Below, one piece after another: positions 25,515 to 33,822 of a DNA stretch of 64,000 nucleotides (its first letter is position 1; the number at the start of each line of letters is the position of its first letter). Origin of the DNA: Methanofollis aquaemaris (GTDB lineage Archaea > Halobacteriota > Methanomicrobia > Methanomicrobiales > Methanofollaceae); contig NZ_CP036172.1 of the NCBI RefSeq assembly GCF_017357525.1, forward strand, positions 2,516,561 to 2,580,560, given 5' to 3'. The translations under genes and the position numbers were made by a program. The notes beneath the pieces were generated by a model that saw only the letters and a program-made list of their open reading frames with translations, did not search any database and was not told the origin of the DNA.

Positions 25515-25999
25515 TGAACTTTTTTGTGGGGGGAGGGGGAGAGGCCTCGCGGGATCGGTTGATCTGCCGTGCCGCTCTCTCGCACCGGGACGACGCGCAT
25601 GGCTTCCATTCGAAATACATGCCGCAGATATTTCAATAGGATCTTAGAATTGATCTATATAATGAATAATCGGCTTAAATCAGCCTGATACATCTCAGAT
25701 ACTTGATTTATGGATGGATTTGTGACAGTGGCAATTTCATCGGCTTTCCGGGTTCGATTTTTCTGATCCCTCTTCCAAACCTTTGAGGTAATTAGATGAT
25801 TGTACTAGAAATTATAAATGTCAGTACATTTTAGTCTCCAGTGTAGCCCCTGGACGCGGTGCCCCGATGGAGGTCGGCATGAGATGCAAGTGCCGGTCTC
25901 CGGGCAACGCTCCAGGAGCCCGATCATGTAACTGATCTGAAATTCAGATAATGCTTGTTTCCATGAAAGAGCCTCTGAAAAATTATGAATAAAGAGATC
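25515..25999 (+). repeat. Diverged duplication, copy B (downstream of the membrane protein gene)
   Basis: Second copy of the segment described at 23531-24020, with the same order of conserved blocks: six T at 25520-25525, the GACGCGCATGGCTTCCATTC block at 25592, the 30-base block at 25791-25820, the 23-base identical block at 25879-25901, and an ATTATGAATAAAG start region aligned with that of copy A. The ribosome site seen in copy A is not preserved. Confidence 0.85.
25894..25922 (+). ncRNA. Hairpin element B, counterpart of the element at 23904
   Basis: CTCCGG pairs with CC-A-GGAG around the loop GCAACGCT, with an outer CGG/CCG helix after a mismatch. Compared with copy A, an A-U pair is exchanged for G-C, which supports conservation of the fold at RNA level. 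The downstream gene is ruined, so this copy may be non-functional. Confidence 0.4.
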
Positions 26000-26095
26000 G
26001 ACGCACATACTCACTCCACGATGGAATCCTCTTTGCACTCGGGGCCGGGCAGTTTCGGGTTCCGGTCCTCTATCTTTTTGAATCCGGTGTGGTAA
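25985..26095 (+). pseudogene. Remnant of a second membrane-protein gene copy
   Basis: From 26008, the DNA CATACTCACTCC...CCTCTTTGCA, GGGCCGGGCAGTTTC and GGTTCCGG...CTCTATCT matches the first 80 bases of the gene at 24209 (TACTCACTCC, TCCTCTTTGCAG, CCGGGCAGTTTC, CCCTATCTC), but small indels and substitutions destroy the frame, and the similarity stops near 26090. Relative to copy A, about 170 bases between the ATG-like start and this region are missing. It is a decayed duplicate. Confidence 0.7.
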
Positions 26096-26294
26096 TATCG
26101 GTGCTTTCTTATGGTCGGGTTCTCTCGGTGGGGAGACGATCTTCTGGAGCATCGCCATAAACGTAAAAAATTCTCTCTCCTCATCATCCCTCTCTCCGCT
26201 GTTTTCCTCCAGTATCTGGCCGCCCCCCGGTATTTCACATGACTGATAGGATCTGAGACAGCAACCCCTTCATTATAGTCATCACTCCCCTCCT

Positions 26295-26903
26295 TCATCC
26301 CCCCTCGTACACCACCCTCCGCTCCAGCGCCGCAAGTCCGGCATCGACGAGGACGGCGATGAGGATCGCCGGGATGGCGCCGGCAAGGAGGGTCTGGGTG
26401 TTGGTGCCGGCGATCCCCTCGAAGATGAGGTTGCCAAGCCCGCCGCTCCCGATGATCGCCGTGAGCACGGCGACGCTGTTGGTGAGGATCGCGGCGAAGC
26501 GCACGCCCGCGAAGAAGGCCGGGTAGGCGAGCGGGAACCTGACCCGCCAGGTGATCTCGCGGTTCGTGAGCCCGATGCCGACGGCGGCGTCGATGATGCC
26601 GGGGTCCACGTTCGAGAGCCCGATCCAGGTGTTCTTGACGACCGGGAGGAGGGCCCGGAGGACGAGCACGATGAGCGCGGGGTAGAACCCGATCCCGAGG
26701 AGCGGGACGACGAAGGCGACGATGGCCAGGCTCGGCACCGCCTGGGCAAGGTTTGCGCCGGTCATCACCACCGAGGCGAGCGTCCGGGAGGAGAGGGAGA
26801 GGACGGCGAGGGGGACCGAGAGGGCGACGGCGACGAGGAGGGCGGAGTAGGCGAGGGCGACGTGCTGGAGCGAGGCGGCGAGGACGGTGGCGATGGCTAC
26901 CAT
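26295..26903 (-). CDS. opuCD: Osmoprotectant ABC transporter permease (second)
   Basis: 202 residues with five to six membrane helices and the inner-membrane-component loop ending GIGLTNREITWRVRFPLAYP, which contacts the ATPase. Last gene of the four-gene OpuC-type operon; the start overlaps the preceding permease gene by seven bases. Together the two permeases form the channel for glycine betaine, choline or a similar compatible solute. The frame ends in YEGG followed by a stop; no fusion to a binding domain. Confidence 0.9.
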   Translation of the reverse strand: MVAIATVLAASLQHVALAYSALLVAVALSVPLAVLSLSSRTLASVVMTGANLAQAVPSLAIVAFVVPLLGIGFYPALIVLVLRALLPVVKNTWIGLSNVDPGIIDAAVGIGLTNREITWRVRFPLAYPAFFAGVRFAAILTNSVAVLTAIIGSGGLGNLIFEGIAGTNTQTLLAGAIPAILIAVLVDAGLAALERRVVYEGG

Positions 26904-27535
26904 ACCCCGTACCTCCGGTTGAGGCGGTGCTCGATTGCGGCGGCGACCCCGTCGAAGAGGACGGCGAGGAGGCCGACCCAGGCGCCGGAGAGGAGGATCA
27001 GGGCCGGAATGTTGTTGAAGATCCCGGTCTGGAGCGGGACGCCGAGCCCCCCGGCGCCGACGAGGCCGCCGAGGGTGACGATGCCCATCGTGAAGACGAC
27101 GGCGATCCGCACGCCCCCGGCGAGCATCGGGAGGGCGAGGGGGACGCGGATGTGGAGGAGCACCTCGCGTTCGGTGAGCCCGATGCTCTCCGCGGCGCCG
27201 ACGTGCCCGGCGCTCACGCTCGTCAGCCCGGTGTAGGTGTTGCGGGCGATGGGCAGGATTGAATACAGCACGCAGGCGAAGACCGTCGGGACCGCCCCGA
27301 TGCCGAGGAGCGGGATGAGGATCGCGAGGAGGGCGAGGTCGGGAAAAGTTTCGACGGTGTTGAGGGCGGCGAAGGAGACCCCGGCATATTTCCGTTTCCG
27401 GAAGAGGAGGACACCGACGGCAAACCCGATGATCATCGAGAGGAGGAGGGCGACCGAGAACATCGCGAGGTGCTCGACGGTCCTGGCCGTGAGGTTGTAG
27501 TCCTGCCAGAGTTCCAGCATCCCGCCGTCGGTCAT
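26897..27535 (-). CDS. opuCB: Osmoprotectant ABC transporter permease (first)
   Basis: 212 residues, about five to six membrane helices, with the EAA-like loop SIGLTEREVLLHIRVPLALP. Paralogous to the following permease. Its ATG overlaps the end of the ATPase gene by four bases, and its end overlaps the second permease by seven bases, so the genes are translationally coupled. Partner of the ATPase with CBS domains and the choline/betaine-binding lipoprotein. Confidence 0.9.
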   Translation of the reverse strand: MTDGGMLELWQDYNLTARTVEHLAMFSVALLLSMIIGFAVGVLLFRKRKYAGVSFAALNTVETFPDLALLAILIPLLGIGAVPTVFACVLYSILPIARNTYTGLTSVSAGHVGAAESIGLTEREVLLHIRVPLALPMLAGGVRIAVVFTMGIVTLGGLVGAGGLGVPLQTGIFNNIPALILLSGAWVGLLAVLFDGVAAAIEHRLNRRYGVW

Positions 27536-28674
27536 ACCAGCCTCATCAGCACCTCGTCGGCGAGGAGGAGGCCGGCGGGGTGCCCGTCTTCGTCGGTTAC
27601 CAGGGCAAAGGACGCCCCGGCCTTTTTCAGGTCGGCGAGGGCGGTCGGGAGCGGGTCGGCCGGGGCGAAGATGAGGGGCGGTGAGGCGATCGCCGCCATC
27701 GTCGACCCGTCCTTGCGGCGGGTGTAGGCCTCCCGCCGCCGCACCGTCCCGACCACCCGGTCGCCTTCGGTGACGACCGCGACGCCGACGTCCCCTTCCA
27801 TCATCGCCTCAAACCCCGGGCCGACCGCCGTCTCGCCGGGCACCAGGTAGTTCCTGAGGAGCGGGAGCATCAGGTCCTGCACGCTGAGGCTCTCCAGGTG
27901 CCTGAACTTCCGGTCGGCGTCGACCATCCTGGCGACGACCTCGGAGGCCGGGTCCAGGATGAGTTCTTCGGGCCGTCCCACCTGGACGAGACGGGCGTCG
28001 TGCATCACCCCCACCCGGTCGCCGAGTTTGAAGGCCTCGTCGATGTCGTGGGTGACGAAGACGATGGTCCGCCCGAGCGCCGCCTTGATCTCCTCGAACT
28101 CGTCCTGCAACTGCCGCCGGAGGATCGGGTCGAGGGCGCCGAAGGGCTCGTCCATCAGCACGAGCGGCGGGTCGGTGGCGATGGCGCGGGCAAGGCCGAC
28201 GCGTTGCTGCTGTCCCCCTGAAAGTTCCCTGGGGTAGCGGGCGGCGTAGGTCTCGGGCGGGAGGTCGACGAGGTCGAGGAGGTCGTCGACCCGCGCCCGC
28301 ACCCGTTCGGCGTCCCAGCCTTCGAGCGCGGGCAGAAGACCGACATTCTCCCCGACGGTCATGTGCGGGAAGAGCCCGACCTCCTGGATCACATAGCCGA
28401 TGCTCCGCCTGAGGGCGACCACGTCGAGATCCCTCGTGTCGGTGCCGTTGATCCGCACCGCCCCCTCGTCTGGCTCGACGAGCCGGTTGATCATCCGCAG
28501 CGTGGTGGTCTTGCCCGAGCCGCTCGCCCCGATGAGGACCAGGAGTTCGCCGCCCTCGATCCCGAGGTCCAGGTCTTGGACGGCGTAGCGCTCACCGTAG
28601 CGTTTGGTGAGCCCGACGAGATCGACGGCGTCGACCCGCTCGAAGAGGCGCGCCATAGGGGGTCGGGGGTTCAC
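27532..28674 (-). CDS. opuCA: Osmoprotectant ABC transporter ATPase with CBS pair
   Basis: 380 residues. ABC ATPase with Walker A GASGSGKTT, signature LSGGQQQR and Walker B LVLMDEPFGALD. The C-terminal 120 residues contain two CBS motifs, which in OpuA/OpuC sense ionic strength or nucleotides and gate transport. Start is uncertain: the GTG at 28674 overlaps the binding-protein stop by four bases (GTGA), while an ATG at 28656 begins the conserved sequence more closely. Second gene of the operon. Confidence 0.92.
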   Translation of the reverse strand: MNPRPPMARLFERVDAVDLVGLTKRYGERYAVQDLDLGIEGGELLVLIGASGSGKTTTLRMINRLVEPDEGAVRINGTDTRDLDVVALRRSIGYVIQEVGLFPHMTVGENVGLLPALEGWDAERVRARVDDLLDLVDLPPETYAARYPRELSGGQQQRVGLARAIATDPPLVLMDEPFGALDPILRRQLQDEFEEIKAALGRTIVFVTHDIDEAFKLGDRVGVMHDARLVQVGRPEELILDPASEVVARMVDADRKFRHLESLSVQDLMLPLLRNYLVPGETAVGPGFEAMMEGDVGVAVVTEGDRVVGTVRRREAYTRRKDGSTMAAIASPPLIFAPADPLPTALADLKKAGASFALVTDEDGHPAGLLLADEVLMRLV

Positions 28675-29567
28675 CCCTGGATCAGCCCTTCCGCGACAAG
28701 ATAGTCGCGGGCGATCGCACGCGCCTCCCTCTTCTCGACATCGAACTCATGGTTGAGCCTTCGCATCGTGTCGGCGTCGATCCGCTCGGAGAGCACGCTG
28801 AGCGCTTCGACCGCTTTCTCGTCCCCGGCGACCTTATCGTTTGCCAGCAGGATCGCGTGGTACGGCGGGAAGGCCGCCCGGTCGTCCTCGAGGATCCGCA
28901 GGTCGTAGAGGTCCACCCTGGTGTCGGTGGTGTACGGGGTGATTGCGTCGGCCTCGCCGCTCTTGATCACGTCGTACATCAACGTCGGCGACATCGGCTT
29001 CGCCTCCTTGAAGGTGAAGTTGTAGACCTTCGCCACCTGCGGGAGGCCGTCCTCGCGTTCGGCAAAGACATAGTCGGTCACCAGGACCATCTCGCCGGCA
29101 TGGGGCGCGAGATCCGAGACCTTGGTCACGCCCTTCTCCTCGGCCCAGGCCTCGGGCACGGCGATGGTGTAGTCGTCCCTGAACCCGAGACGCGAGAGGA
29201 CGGTGATGTTCTCGGCCTTCAACCCTTTCACCACATCTGCGTAGACGACCTCGGGCTCCCAGGTCTCCATGGGTGGGAGTTTGAGGAGTTGCGAGTAGGC
29301 CGTCCCGGTATACTCGACATAGACGTCCACCTGGTCTTTTCTGATCCCTTCATAGAGGGAGAGGTCGTTGAGGTTTGCCTTCATCTCGGTCGTGTACCCG
29401 GCGTCCTCCAGGAGAAGGGCGACCATCTCGGCCAGGATGTACTGCTCATTAAAGGTCTTCGCCCCGACCACCACCGTCTCGCCGCCCCCGCCGGGAATCT
29501 GCGAGCACCCGGCGATGCAGAGGGCGGCGACCACGAGGACCGCACCCGCGGCCATCAATCTTTTCAT
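28671..29567 (-). CDS. opuCC: Osmoprotectant-binding lipoprotein
   Basis: 298 residues. A lipoprotein signal (LVVAALCIAGCSQIPG) would anchor it to the outer face of the membrane. The mature part is a type II periplasmic-binding fold of the OpuAC/ProX group, starting VVVGAKTFNEQYILAEMVAL and containing DVYVEYTGTAYSQLLK, typical of quaternary-amine binders. First gene of the operon, with GGGGGACG before the ATG and an AT-rich box (TTTAAAAATTATG) about 40 bases upstream as probable promoter. Confidence 0.93.
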   Translation of the reverse strand: MKRLMAAGAVLVVAALCIAGCSQIPGGGGETVVVGAKTFNEQYILAEMVALLLEDAGYTTEMKANLNDLSLYEGIRKDQVDVYVEYTGTAYSQLLKLPPMETWEPEVVYADVVKGLKAENITVLSRLGFRDDYTIAVPEAWAEEKGVTKVSDLAPHAGEMVLVTDYVFAEREDGLPQVAKVYNFTFKEAKPMSPTLMYDVIKSGEADAITPYTTDTRVDLYDLRILEDDRAAFPPYHAILLANDKVAGDEKAVEALSVLSERIDADTMRRLNHEFDVEKREARAIARDYLVAEGLIQG

Positions 29568-29708
29568 TATCGTCCCCCGGATGGGGGGTGCAGTTCATAA
29601 TTTTTAAACCTTGTCCCGACCCTGGGGGTAGCAGGTACGAAGAGAGAATTTTGGGACGTTTTGATCGGATCCGGCGGGCTCATGGGGGCGCCGGGTTCAA
29701 AAGATCAG

Positions 29709-29716
29709 GTATATAA
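29709..29716 (+). promoter_or_regulatory. TATA box of the ferritin-like gene
   Basis: GTATATAA lies 37 bases before the ATG at 29753, leaving room for a short leader with the ribosome site GAGGGAAG. Confidence 0.6.
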
Positions 29717-29752
29717 GCAACCGCGCCGTTCTCAGGATACGAGGGAAGAAGA

Positions 29753-30061
29753 ATGCCTGAGTTTGCCAACCCCTTTGCAGGGAATGCCTATGGGAGAAAG
29801 TTAACTGACATGGAACTCGTCAGGGCGATCAGGTATATGGTCGCCGCCGAATATGAGGCCGTCCAACTCTACCAGCAACTCGCCGAGTCGGTCGAGAACG
29901 ACCTGGCCAGGGCGGTCCTCCTGGACATCGCCGAGGAGGAACTTGTGCATGCCGGGGAGTTCCTCCGTCTGCTCAAGGAACTCTACCCCGAGGAGGAGGC
30001 CTTCTACCGGGAGGGCGCCGACGAGGTCGAAGAGTTGATCGAGGGGATGAAGAAGAAGTAG
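29753..30061 (+). CDS. EncFtn-like ferritin (small diiron protein)
   Basis: 102 residues, two long helices: RAIRYMVAAEYEAVQLYQQL and then DIAEEELVHAGEFLRLLKEL. The E...E..H pattern spread over two helices resembles encapsulated-ferritin-like proteins, which form an active site only as dimers or rings. No encapsulin gene is present next to it in this window, so the protein may act alone in iron oxidation/storage or peroxide defence. Ribosome site GAGGGAAG precedes ATG at 29753. C-terminus is acidic and then lysine-rich (EGMKKK). Confidence 0.82.
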   Translation: MPEFANPFAGNAYGRKLTDMELVRAIRYMVAAEYEAVQLYQQLAESVENDLARAVLLDIAEEELVHAGEFLRLLKELYPEEEAFYREGADEVEELIEGMKKK

Positions 30062-30332
30062 GGGTTCTGGAGAGAAACTCCGAAACGCCTGGAGAGAGCA
30101 GGGACAGACCACTCTTTTTCTCCCTGGTTCTCTTCTGTATCCGGAGATTTGAGGAATGAGCGAGAGCGATCGTGAGATGATTTTTGATCTTCGGCTTTGG
30201 AGAATTCCTCTTTTGCCCCTCGTGACGGATCGGCAGAGGACGGGATCACCCTCTGAACAATTCCCCCCGCTTTCCCGGCCCTATCGCAATCCCGGGGTGC
30301 CGCGGGGCGGCGATGGTTTGTGTTCTCGCCCG

Positions 30333-31856
30333 TCATCCCTGGTGGGTGTAGTGCTCCACCTCGCCGACGGCCTCCAGTCTCCCGTTCTCGTCGAGGACCG
30401 AGACCGCCCCGTGCCCGCCGCAGATATAGCAGCGCCGCCCCTTCTCCGCGAGGGCCCGGTCGCTCTCAGCCGCGATCTCCATGAGGGCGTGCCGCTCGCG
30501 CCTCGCCACCCCTGAGTCGACATTCACCGAGGTGACCAGGAAATCGGCGAGCGAACTGTAGGTCTTGCGTTCCTCGGTGAGGCTGCCGAAGTTGATGACG
30601 GTGTCGCTGGTGAAGAGGAGGCCGCACTTCGGGCAGAAGACGTAGACCAGTCCCTGCACGTGGCCGCCGAACCCCTCCAGCACCTCGAACTCGAGCCCGC
30701 CGAAGGTGAAGCGGTGGAGGACCGGGAAGATCCCGCGAGTCTCGCCGGTCGGGCCGCTGAAGAGCGTGTAGTTCTCCGGCGGGTTGAACCGCGAGAAGAG
30801 GTTGATGATGGTGGTGTAGACCATTTCCAGGACCGAGCCCTCGACCGGCGAGGCGAAGGCGCGGTTCGAGGTCTCGATGATCGCCGCGGAGGTGGGGTGC
30901 ATCATGGCCGGGGCCTCGTAGAACCCGGCGGCGCCGCAGTGGTCGGCGTCGGCGTGGGTGAGCAGGATTGTCCTGAGCCTGGTGCCGTTGCCCAGGCCGT
31001 AGTGGTTGAGCATCCTGATGATGTCGGGGTAGTAGATGCCGTAGCCGGTATCGATCATCATGCTCTCCTCGGGGGTGTTGAGGAGGTAGACGCTCCCGCC
31101 GCCGGGCAACTGGAAGCAGAAGAGGTCCATCTCCGGCGTGACCGCCACCTGCTGGACGTCGGCGTAGAACCCGTCGCCGCAGGTCCGCTGCAGACTCTCG
31201 CCGGTCTGCAGGACGCTGGCAAAGACGGCCCGCGGGTCTTCGCCCCGCGCCCCGAGTTCCTGGACGACGTGGTTGATGTCGTGGAGGAGACGGAGGAGGA
31301 AGCCGTCGCCGGCCGGACCGATGATCTCGCGGACCCGCTGTGCGAAGCAGAGGTAGAAGACGGTCTCGTCGAGAGAGCTGCCGGTGGTGTCGTACTCCAG
31401 GATCTCAAGCGGATAGCGCGACTTGAGGGCGTCGAGGAGGGTTTCGGCCTGCCCGCTCTCCTCCAGGCTGACGGAGACGGTCACCCGATCGGGATGGGGG
31501 CCGGCGTCGTCGAAGTCGATGAGGGCGATGTTGGCCCGTGCCTTTGTCGTCAGGTCGAGGAAGGCGGCGAGGGCGCCGGGCGTGTGGGGGAGGTGGACGT
31601 GGAAGCGGAGGATGCCGGGGCCTGGGAGGGCGGTCTGGAGGTAGCCGATGGCGGCGAGTCTCTGCCTGATCGCGGCGTGGGCCTCTTTCCGGGCAGTCAC
31701 CTCAAAGAAGACGGTCCTCGGATCGATGCGTCGGCTGTACTGGATCCGGTTGATGTTCCCGCCATGCTCGGTGACGATCGCGGCCGCCTGCTGGAGGGCG
31801 CCGGGGTGGTCGGGCATGCGGGCGATGAAGGAGAACTTCTCTTCCCTGGTCTCCAT
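30333..31856 (-). CDS. ACT-ACT-metallo-beta-lactamase-fold fusion protein
   Basis: 507 residues. Two ACT-like regulatory domains come first: FSFIARMPDHPGALQQAAAI (residues 8-27) and RFHVHLPHTPGALAAFLDL (around 84-102), both with the DxPG/TPG turn that commonly binds amino acids. After a helical linker comes a metallo-beta-lactamase-fold hydrolase: PEESMMIDTGYGIYYPDI, the metal motif LLTHADADHCGAAG (THxDxDH) and GHVQGLVYVFCPKCG. A four-cysteine set (CPKC, CYIC) in the C-terminal part may bind another metal. The enzyme's substrate is not evident; ligand control by an amino acid is inferred from the ACT domains. Confidence 0.85.
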   Translation of the reverse strand: METREEKFSFIARMPDHPGALQQAAAIVTEHGGNINRIQYSRRIDPRTVFFEVTARKEAHAAIRQRLAAIGYLQTALPGPGILRFHVHLPHTPGALAAFLDLTTKARANIALIDFDDAGPHPDRVTVSVSLEESGQAETLLDALKSRYPLEILEYDTTGSSLDETVFYLCFAQRVREIIGPAGDGFLLRLLHDINHVVQELGARGEDPRAVFASVLQTGESLQRTCGDGFYADVQQVAVTPEMDLFCFQLPGGGSVYLLNTPEESMMIDTGYGIYYPDIIRMLNHYGLGNGTRLRTILLTHADADHCGAAGFYEAPAMMHPTSAAIIETSNRAFASPVEGSVLEMVYTTIINLFSRFNPPENYTLFSGPTGETRGIFPVLHRFTFGGLEFEVLEGFGGHVQGLVYVFCPKCGLLFTSDTVINFGSLTEERKTYSSLADFLVTSVNVDSGVARRERHALMEIAAESDRALAEKGRRCYICGGHGAVSVLDENGRLEAVGEVEHYTHQG

Positions 31857-31902
31857 AGTCTGGTATAGTTTTTCCGTGAGCGGTATTAAACTTCATCAAT
31901 TG

Positions 31903-32634
31903 TCATACGGGGACGAGGACGTAGAGCCCGAATCCCATATATTCGCGGGCGTACCCCGCGAATTCGTCCTGGATCCGGTGGAGGTATTCGCGCACCTCGT
32001 CCGCATCTTCGTCGTCGGGGTGCTCGTCGAGCCATCCGATGAGCCCGCCCCAGTTGCCGGATTCGTAGGCGTCCCAGTCGTCGGCGGTGGCGTGGAGGAC
32101 GCCGCGCACTTCGTAGCCGGCGTCCCTCGCGCACTGAAAGATCTCGTACTCGGTGAGGACGTCGGGCCAGGCCCTGGCAAAGTCGGGTGGGACTGCGGCG
32201 TGCTGCCAGCAGCGTTCGCCGACGATCACCCGTCCTTCAGGTTTGAGCCAGGCCGCCATCGCGTCGAGGGCGGGGGCGAGGCCTCCCCAGATGTGGGTGG
32301 AGCCGATGCAGGCGGCGAGGTCGTAGGCGCGGTCGGGCGTCGCGTCGAGGACGTCGGCGCAGGTGACGGTGAGGCGGTCCGCATATCCTTCGGCCTCGAT
32401 GAGGTCGGCCGCCCGTTGGCAGGCGTATTCCCGCAGGTCGATCCCCCGTCCCCGGATCCCGAAGGCCCCGGCCAGGATGGTGAGCACCGTGCCGTAGCCG
32501 CACCCGAACTCGATCACCTCCTCGCCCGGAGCGAGGCCCGCCATCTCCCCGGCCCGCCGGAGTTTCTCCGGGGTCGTCGGGTTCATGATGGCCATGTCGC
32601 GGGTGGAGATGGAGATGAGATCGTAGTAGTCCAT
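31903..32634 (-). CDS. Class I SAM-dependent methyltransferase
   Basis: About 243 residues. Motif I is EVIEFGCGYGTVLTILAG; a motif II aspartate follows in GRGIDLREYACQRA, and LAACIGSTHIWGG then AWLKPEGRVIVGE are typical of the later motifs. It belongs to the small-molecule type of methyltransferases, target unknown. ATG at 32634 (MDYYDLISISTRD) is chosen over one at 32670, since the extra residues look non-native; no clear ribosome site is visible for either. Confidence 0.85.
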   Translation of the reverse strand: MDYYDLISISTRDMAIMNPTTPEKLRRAGEMAGLAPGEEVIEFGCGYGTVLTILAGAFGIRGRGIDLREYACQRAADLIEAEGYADRLTVTCADVLDATPDRAYDLAACIGSTHIWGGLAPALDAMAAWLKPEGRVIVGERCWQHAAVPPDFARAWPDVLTEYEIFQCARDAGYEVRGVLHATADDWDAYESGNWGGLIGWLDEHPDDEDADEVREYLHRIQDEFAGYAREYMGFGLYVLVPV

Positions 32635-32691
32635 GGGAGAAGGGTGGAGGGTGGTGAGATATAGGGGCATCGGCGGGGCGGGCCTGCGAGG

Positions 32692-32699
32692 AAAAAAAA
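32692..32699 (-). terminator. Poly-T terminator after the PGF-pre-PGF gene
   Basis: Eight T on the minus strand, 23 bases after the stop of the surface-protein gene at 32723, and directly upstream of the methyltransferase. Confidence 0.7.
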
Positions 32700-32722
32700 G
32701 GGTCGGAGATGGATGGTCGCGA

Positions 32723-33799
32723 TTATCTCTTCATCAGGTAGAGCCCTGCGCCCGCGATGACGATGATGACGAGGACGCCTGCGACGATCGGGATGGTCCA
32801 GTCGTTCGTCTTGCCGCCGGTCGCTCCATCTCTGGTCTGGTCGGTGACCTGGGCGGCCGGGAGGTTGTCATCGCCTGTGGCGGGCGCTGCGGTGAAGAGT
32901 GCGAAGGTGCTGAAGTGCGAGACCTTGGCGGTGACGGTCATCGTCTCGTAGTCGACGGTCGTCGGGATCTCTTCCCAGCGTCCCGCGTCGGTGTTGTACC
33001 ACTTTATCGTGAACTGGTCGCCTTTGAGTTTTTTCCACTCCTCTGCCGGGATCTCGAAGGTGAGGGTGATGGGTGGGTTGAAGGTAGCACCCGCAGGTCC
33101 GCAGAGATATGCATACCCTGAGAAGGCGAACCCGGTCTCTCCCGTGACCGTGGGCACCTCGTATGAGAGGGCGGGCCTGATGCTGATCTCGTCAAGAGGC
33201 GTGCCGTCTGAGGCGTGGGCTCCGGTGCCTTCAGGTACCGTGATGGTGGCGATCCTGTCCGAGGAGACGACGGCGGTGGCTTTGTCCACCATGCCGCCGG
33301 ATGAGGTGGTCAGGTTCGTGCTGCCGACGGGCGGTGCTGCCGGTGCCTCGACGGAGGGTGCGACGGTCTTCACCGGTGCGGGGTTGGATGGGCTGCTGCC
33401 GCCGCCTCCCCCGCCGCCACCCGGCGTGGTGCCGCCGCTCTTCGCCGCGAGGGCGACGGTGTGGATCTCTTCTGGCCTGAATGTGGCTTTTCCAGCGTTT
33501 TTGCCGTTGGCAGTGAAGGTGATGGTCTTGCCGGCATCGTCGGCATACCCGGTGACGATCAGGTTCTTGTCGATGTTCATGTCGCCGCCGAAGGTGCCTT
33601 TCTCTTCGATCGTCAGGGTGCCTCGCACCTCGCCGTCGATGAGGGCGAGGATGGTGGTGCCCGCGGGTGCGGGTTTGCCGTCGATGGTGACGGTGCCTTT
33701 GTACTCGTCAGGGAACTGCGGCAATTCCTCCACCGCCATGGCGCCCGTGACGAGGGCGAGGGCGAGGATGAGAACGATGGAAATTCTAGTCGTGTTCAT
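32723..33799 (-). CDS. Surface protein with PGF-pre-PGF-type domain and C-terminal anchor
   Basis: 358 residues. Signal peptide (RISIVLILALALVTGAMAVE), an N-terminal beta domain (EYKGTVTIDGKPAPAGTTIL), a glycine/serine/proline linker (TPGGGGGGGGSSPSNPAP), then a domain typical of methanogen surface proteins ending VSHFSTFALF, which resembles the PGF-pre-PGF domain. A single hydrophobic helix (TIPIVAGVLVIIVIAGAGLYL) followed by MKR anchors it. ATG at 33799 has GAGG nine bases before it. It is the last gene of a run of three surface genes on the minus strand, 24 bases after the preceding stop. Confidence 0.85.
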   Translation of the reverse strand: MNTTRISIVLILALALVTGAMAVEELPQFPDEYKGTVTIDGKPAPAGTTILALIDGEVRGTLTIEEKGTFGGDMNIDKNLIVTGYADDAGKTITFTANGKNAGKATFRPEEIHTVALAAKSGGTTPGGGGGGGGSSPSNPAPVKTVAPSVEAPAAPPVGSTNLTTSSGGMVDKATAVVSSDRIATITVPEGTGAHASDGTPLDEISIRPALSYEVPTVTGETGFAFSGYAYLCGPAGATFNPPITLTFEIPAEEWKKLKGDQFTIKWYNTDAGRWEEIPTTVDYETMTVTAKVSHFSTFALFTAAPATGDDNLPAAQVTDQTRDGATGGKTNDWTIPIVAGVLVIIVIAGAGLYLMKR

Positions 33800-33814
33800 G
33801 GTCTCTGCCTCAAG

Positions 33815-33822
33815 AAAAAAAA
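33815..33822 (-). terminator. Poly-T tract right after the large surface-protein stop
   Basis: Eight T on the minus strand directly follow the TAA of the gene at 33823. It may end many transcripts and make expression of the following surface gene weaker. Confidence 0.55.

Noticed and set aside
23324-25620. Similar minus-strand frames beginning MY(L/F)EW(E/K)PCAS in both duplicated segments
   Set aside because: Similarity is explained by the duplicated non-coding DNA; the frames overlap terminators and neighbouring genes and diverge soon after the first ten residues.
29753-30061. Encapsulin cargo system around the EncFtn-like ferritin
   Set aside because: No encapsulin shell gene is found on either side, and the protein has no evident targeting peptide beyond its lysine-rich end.
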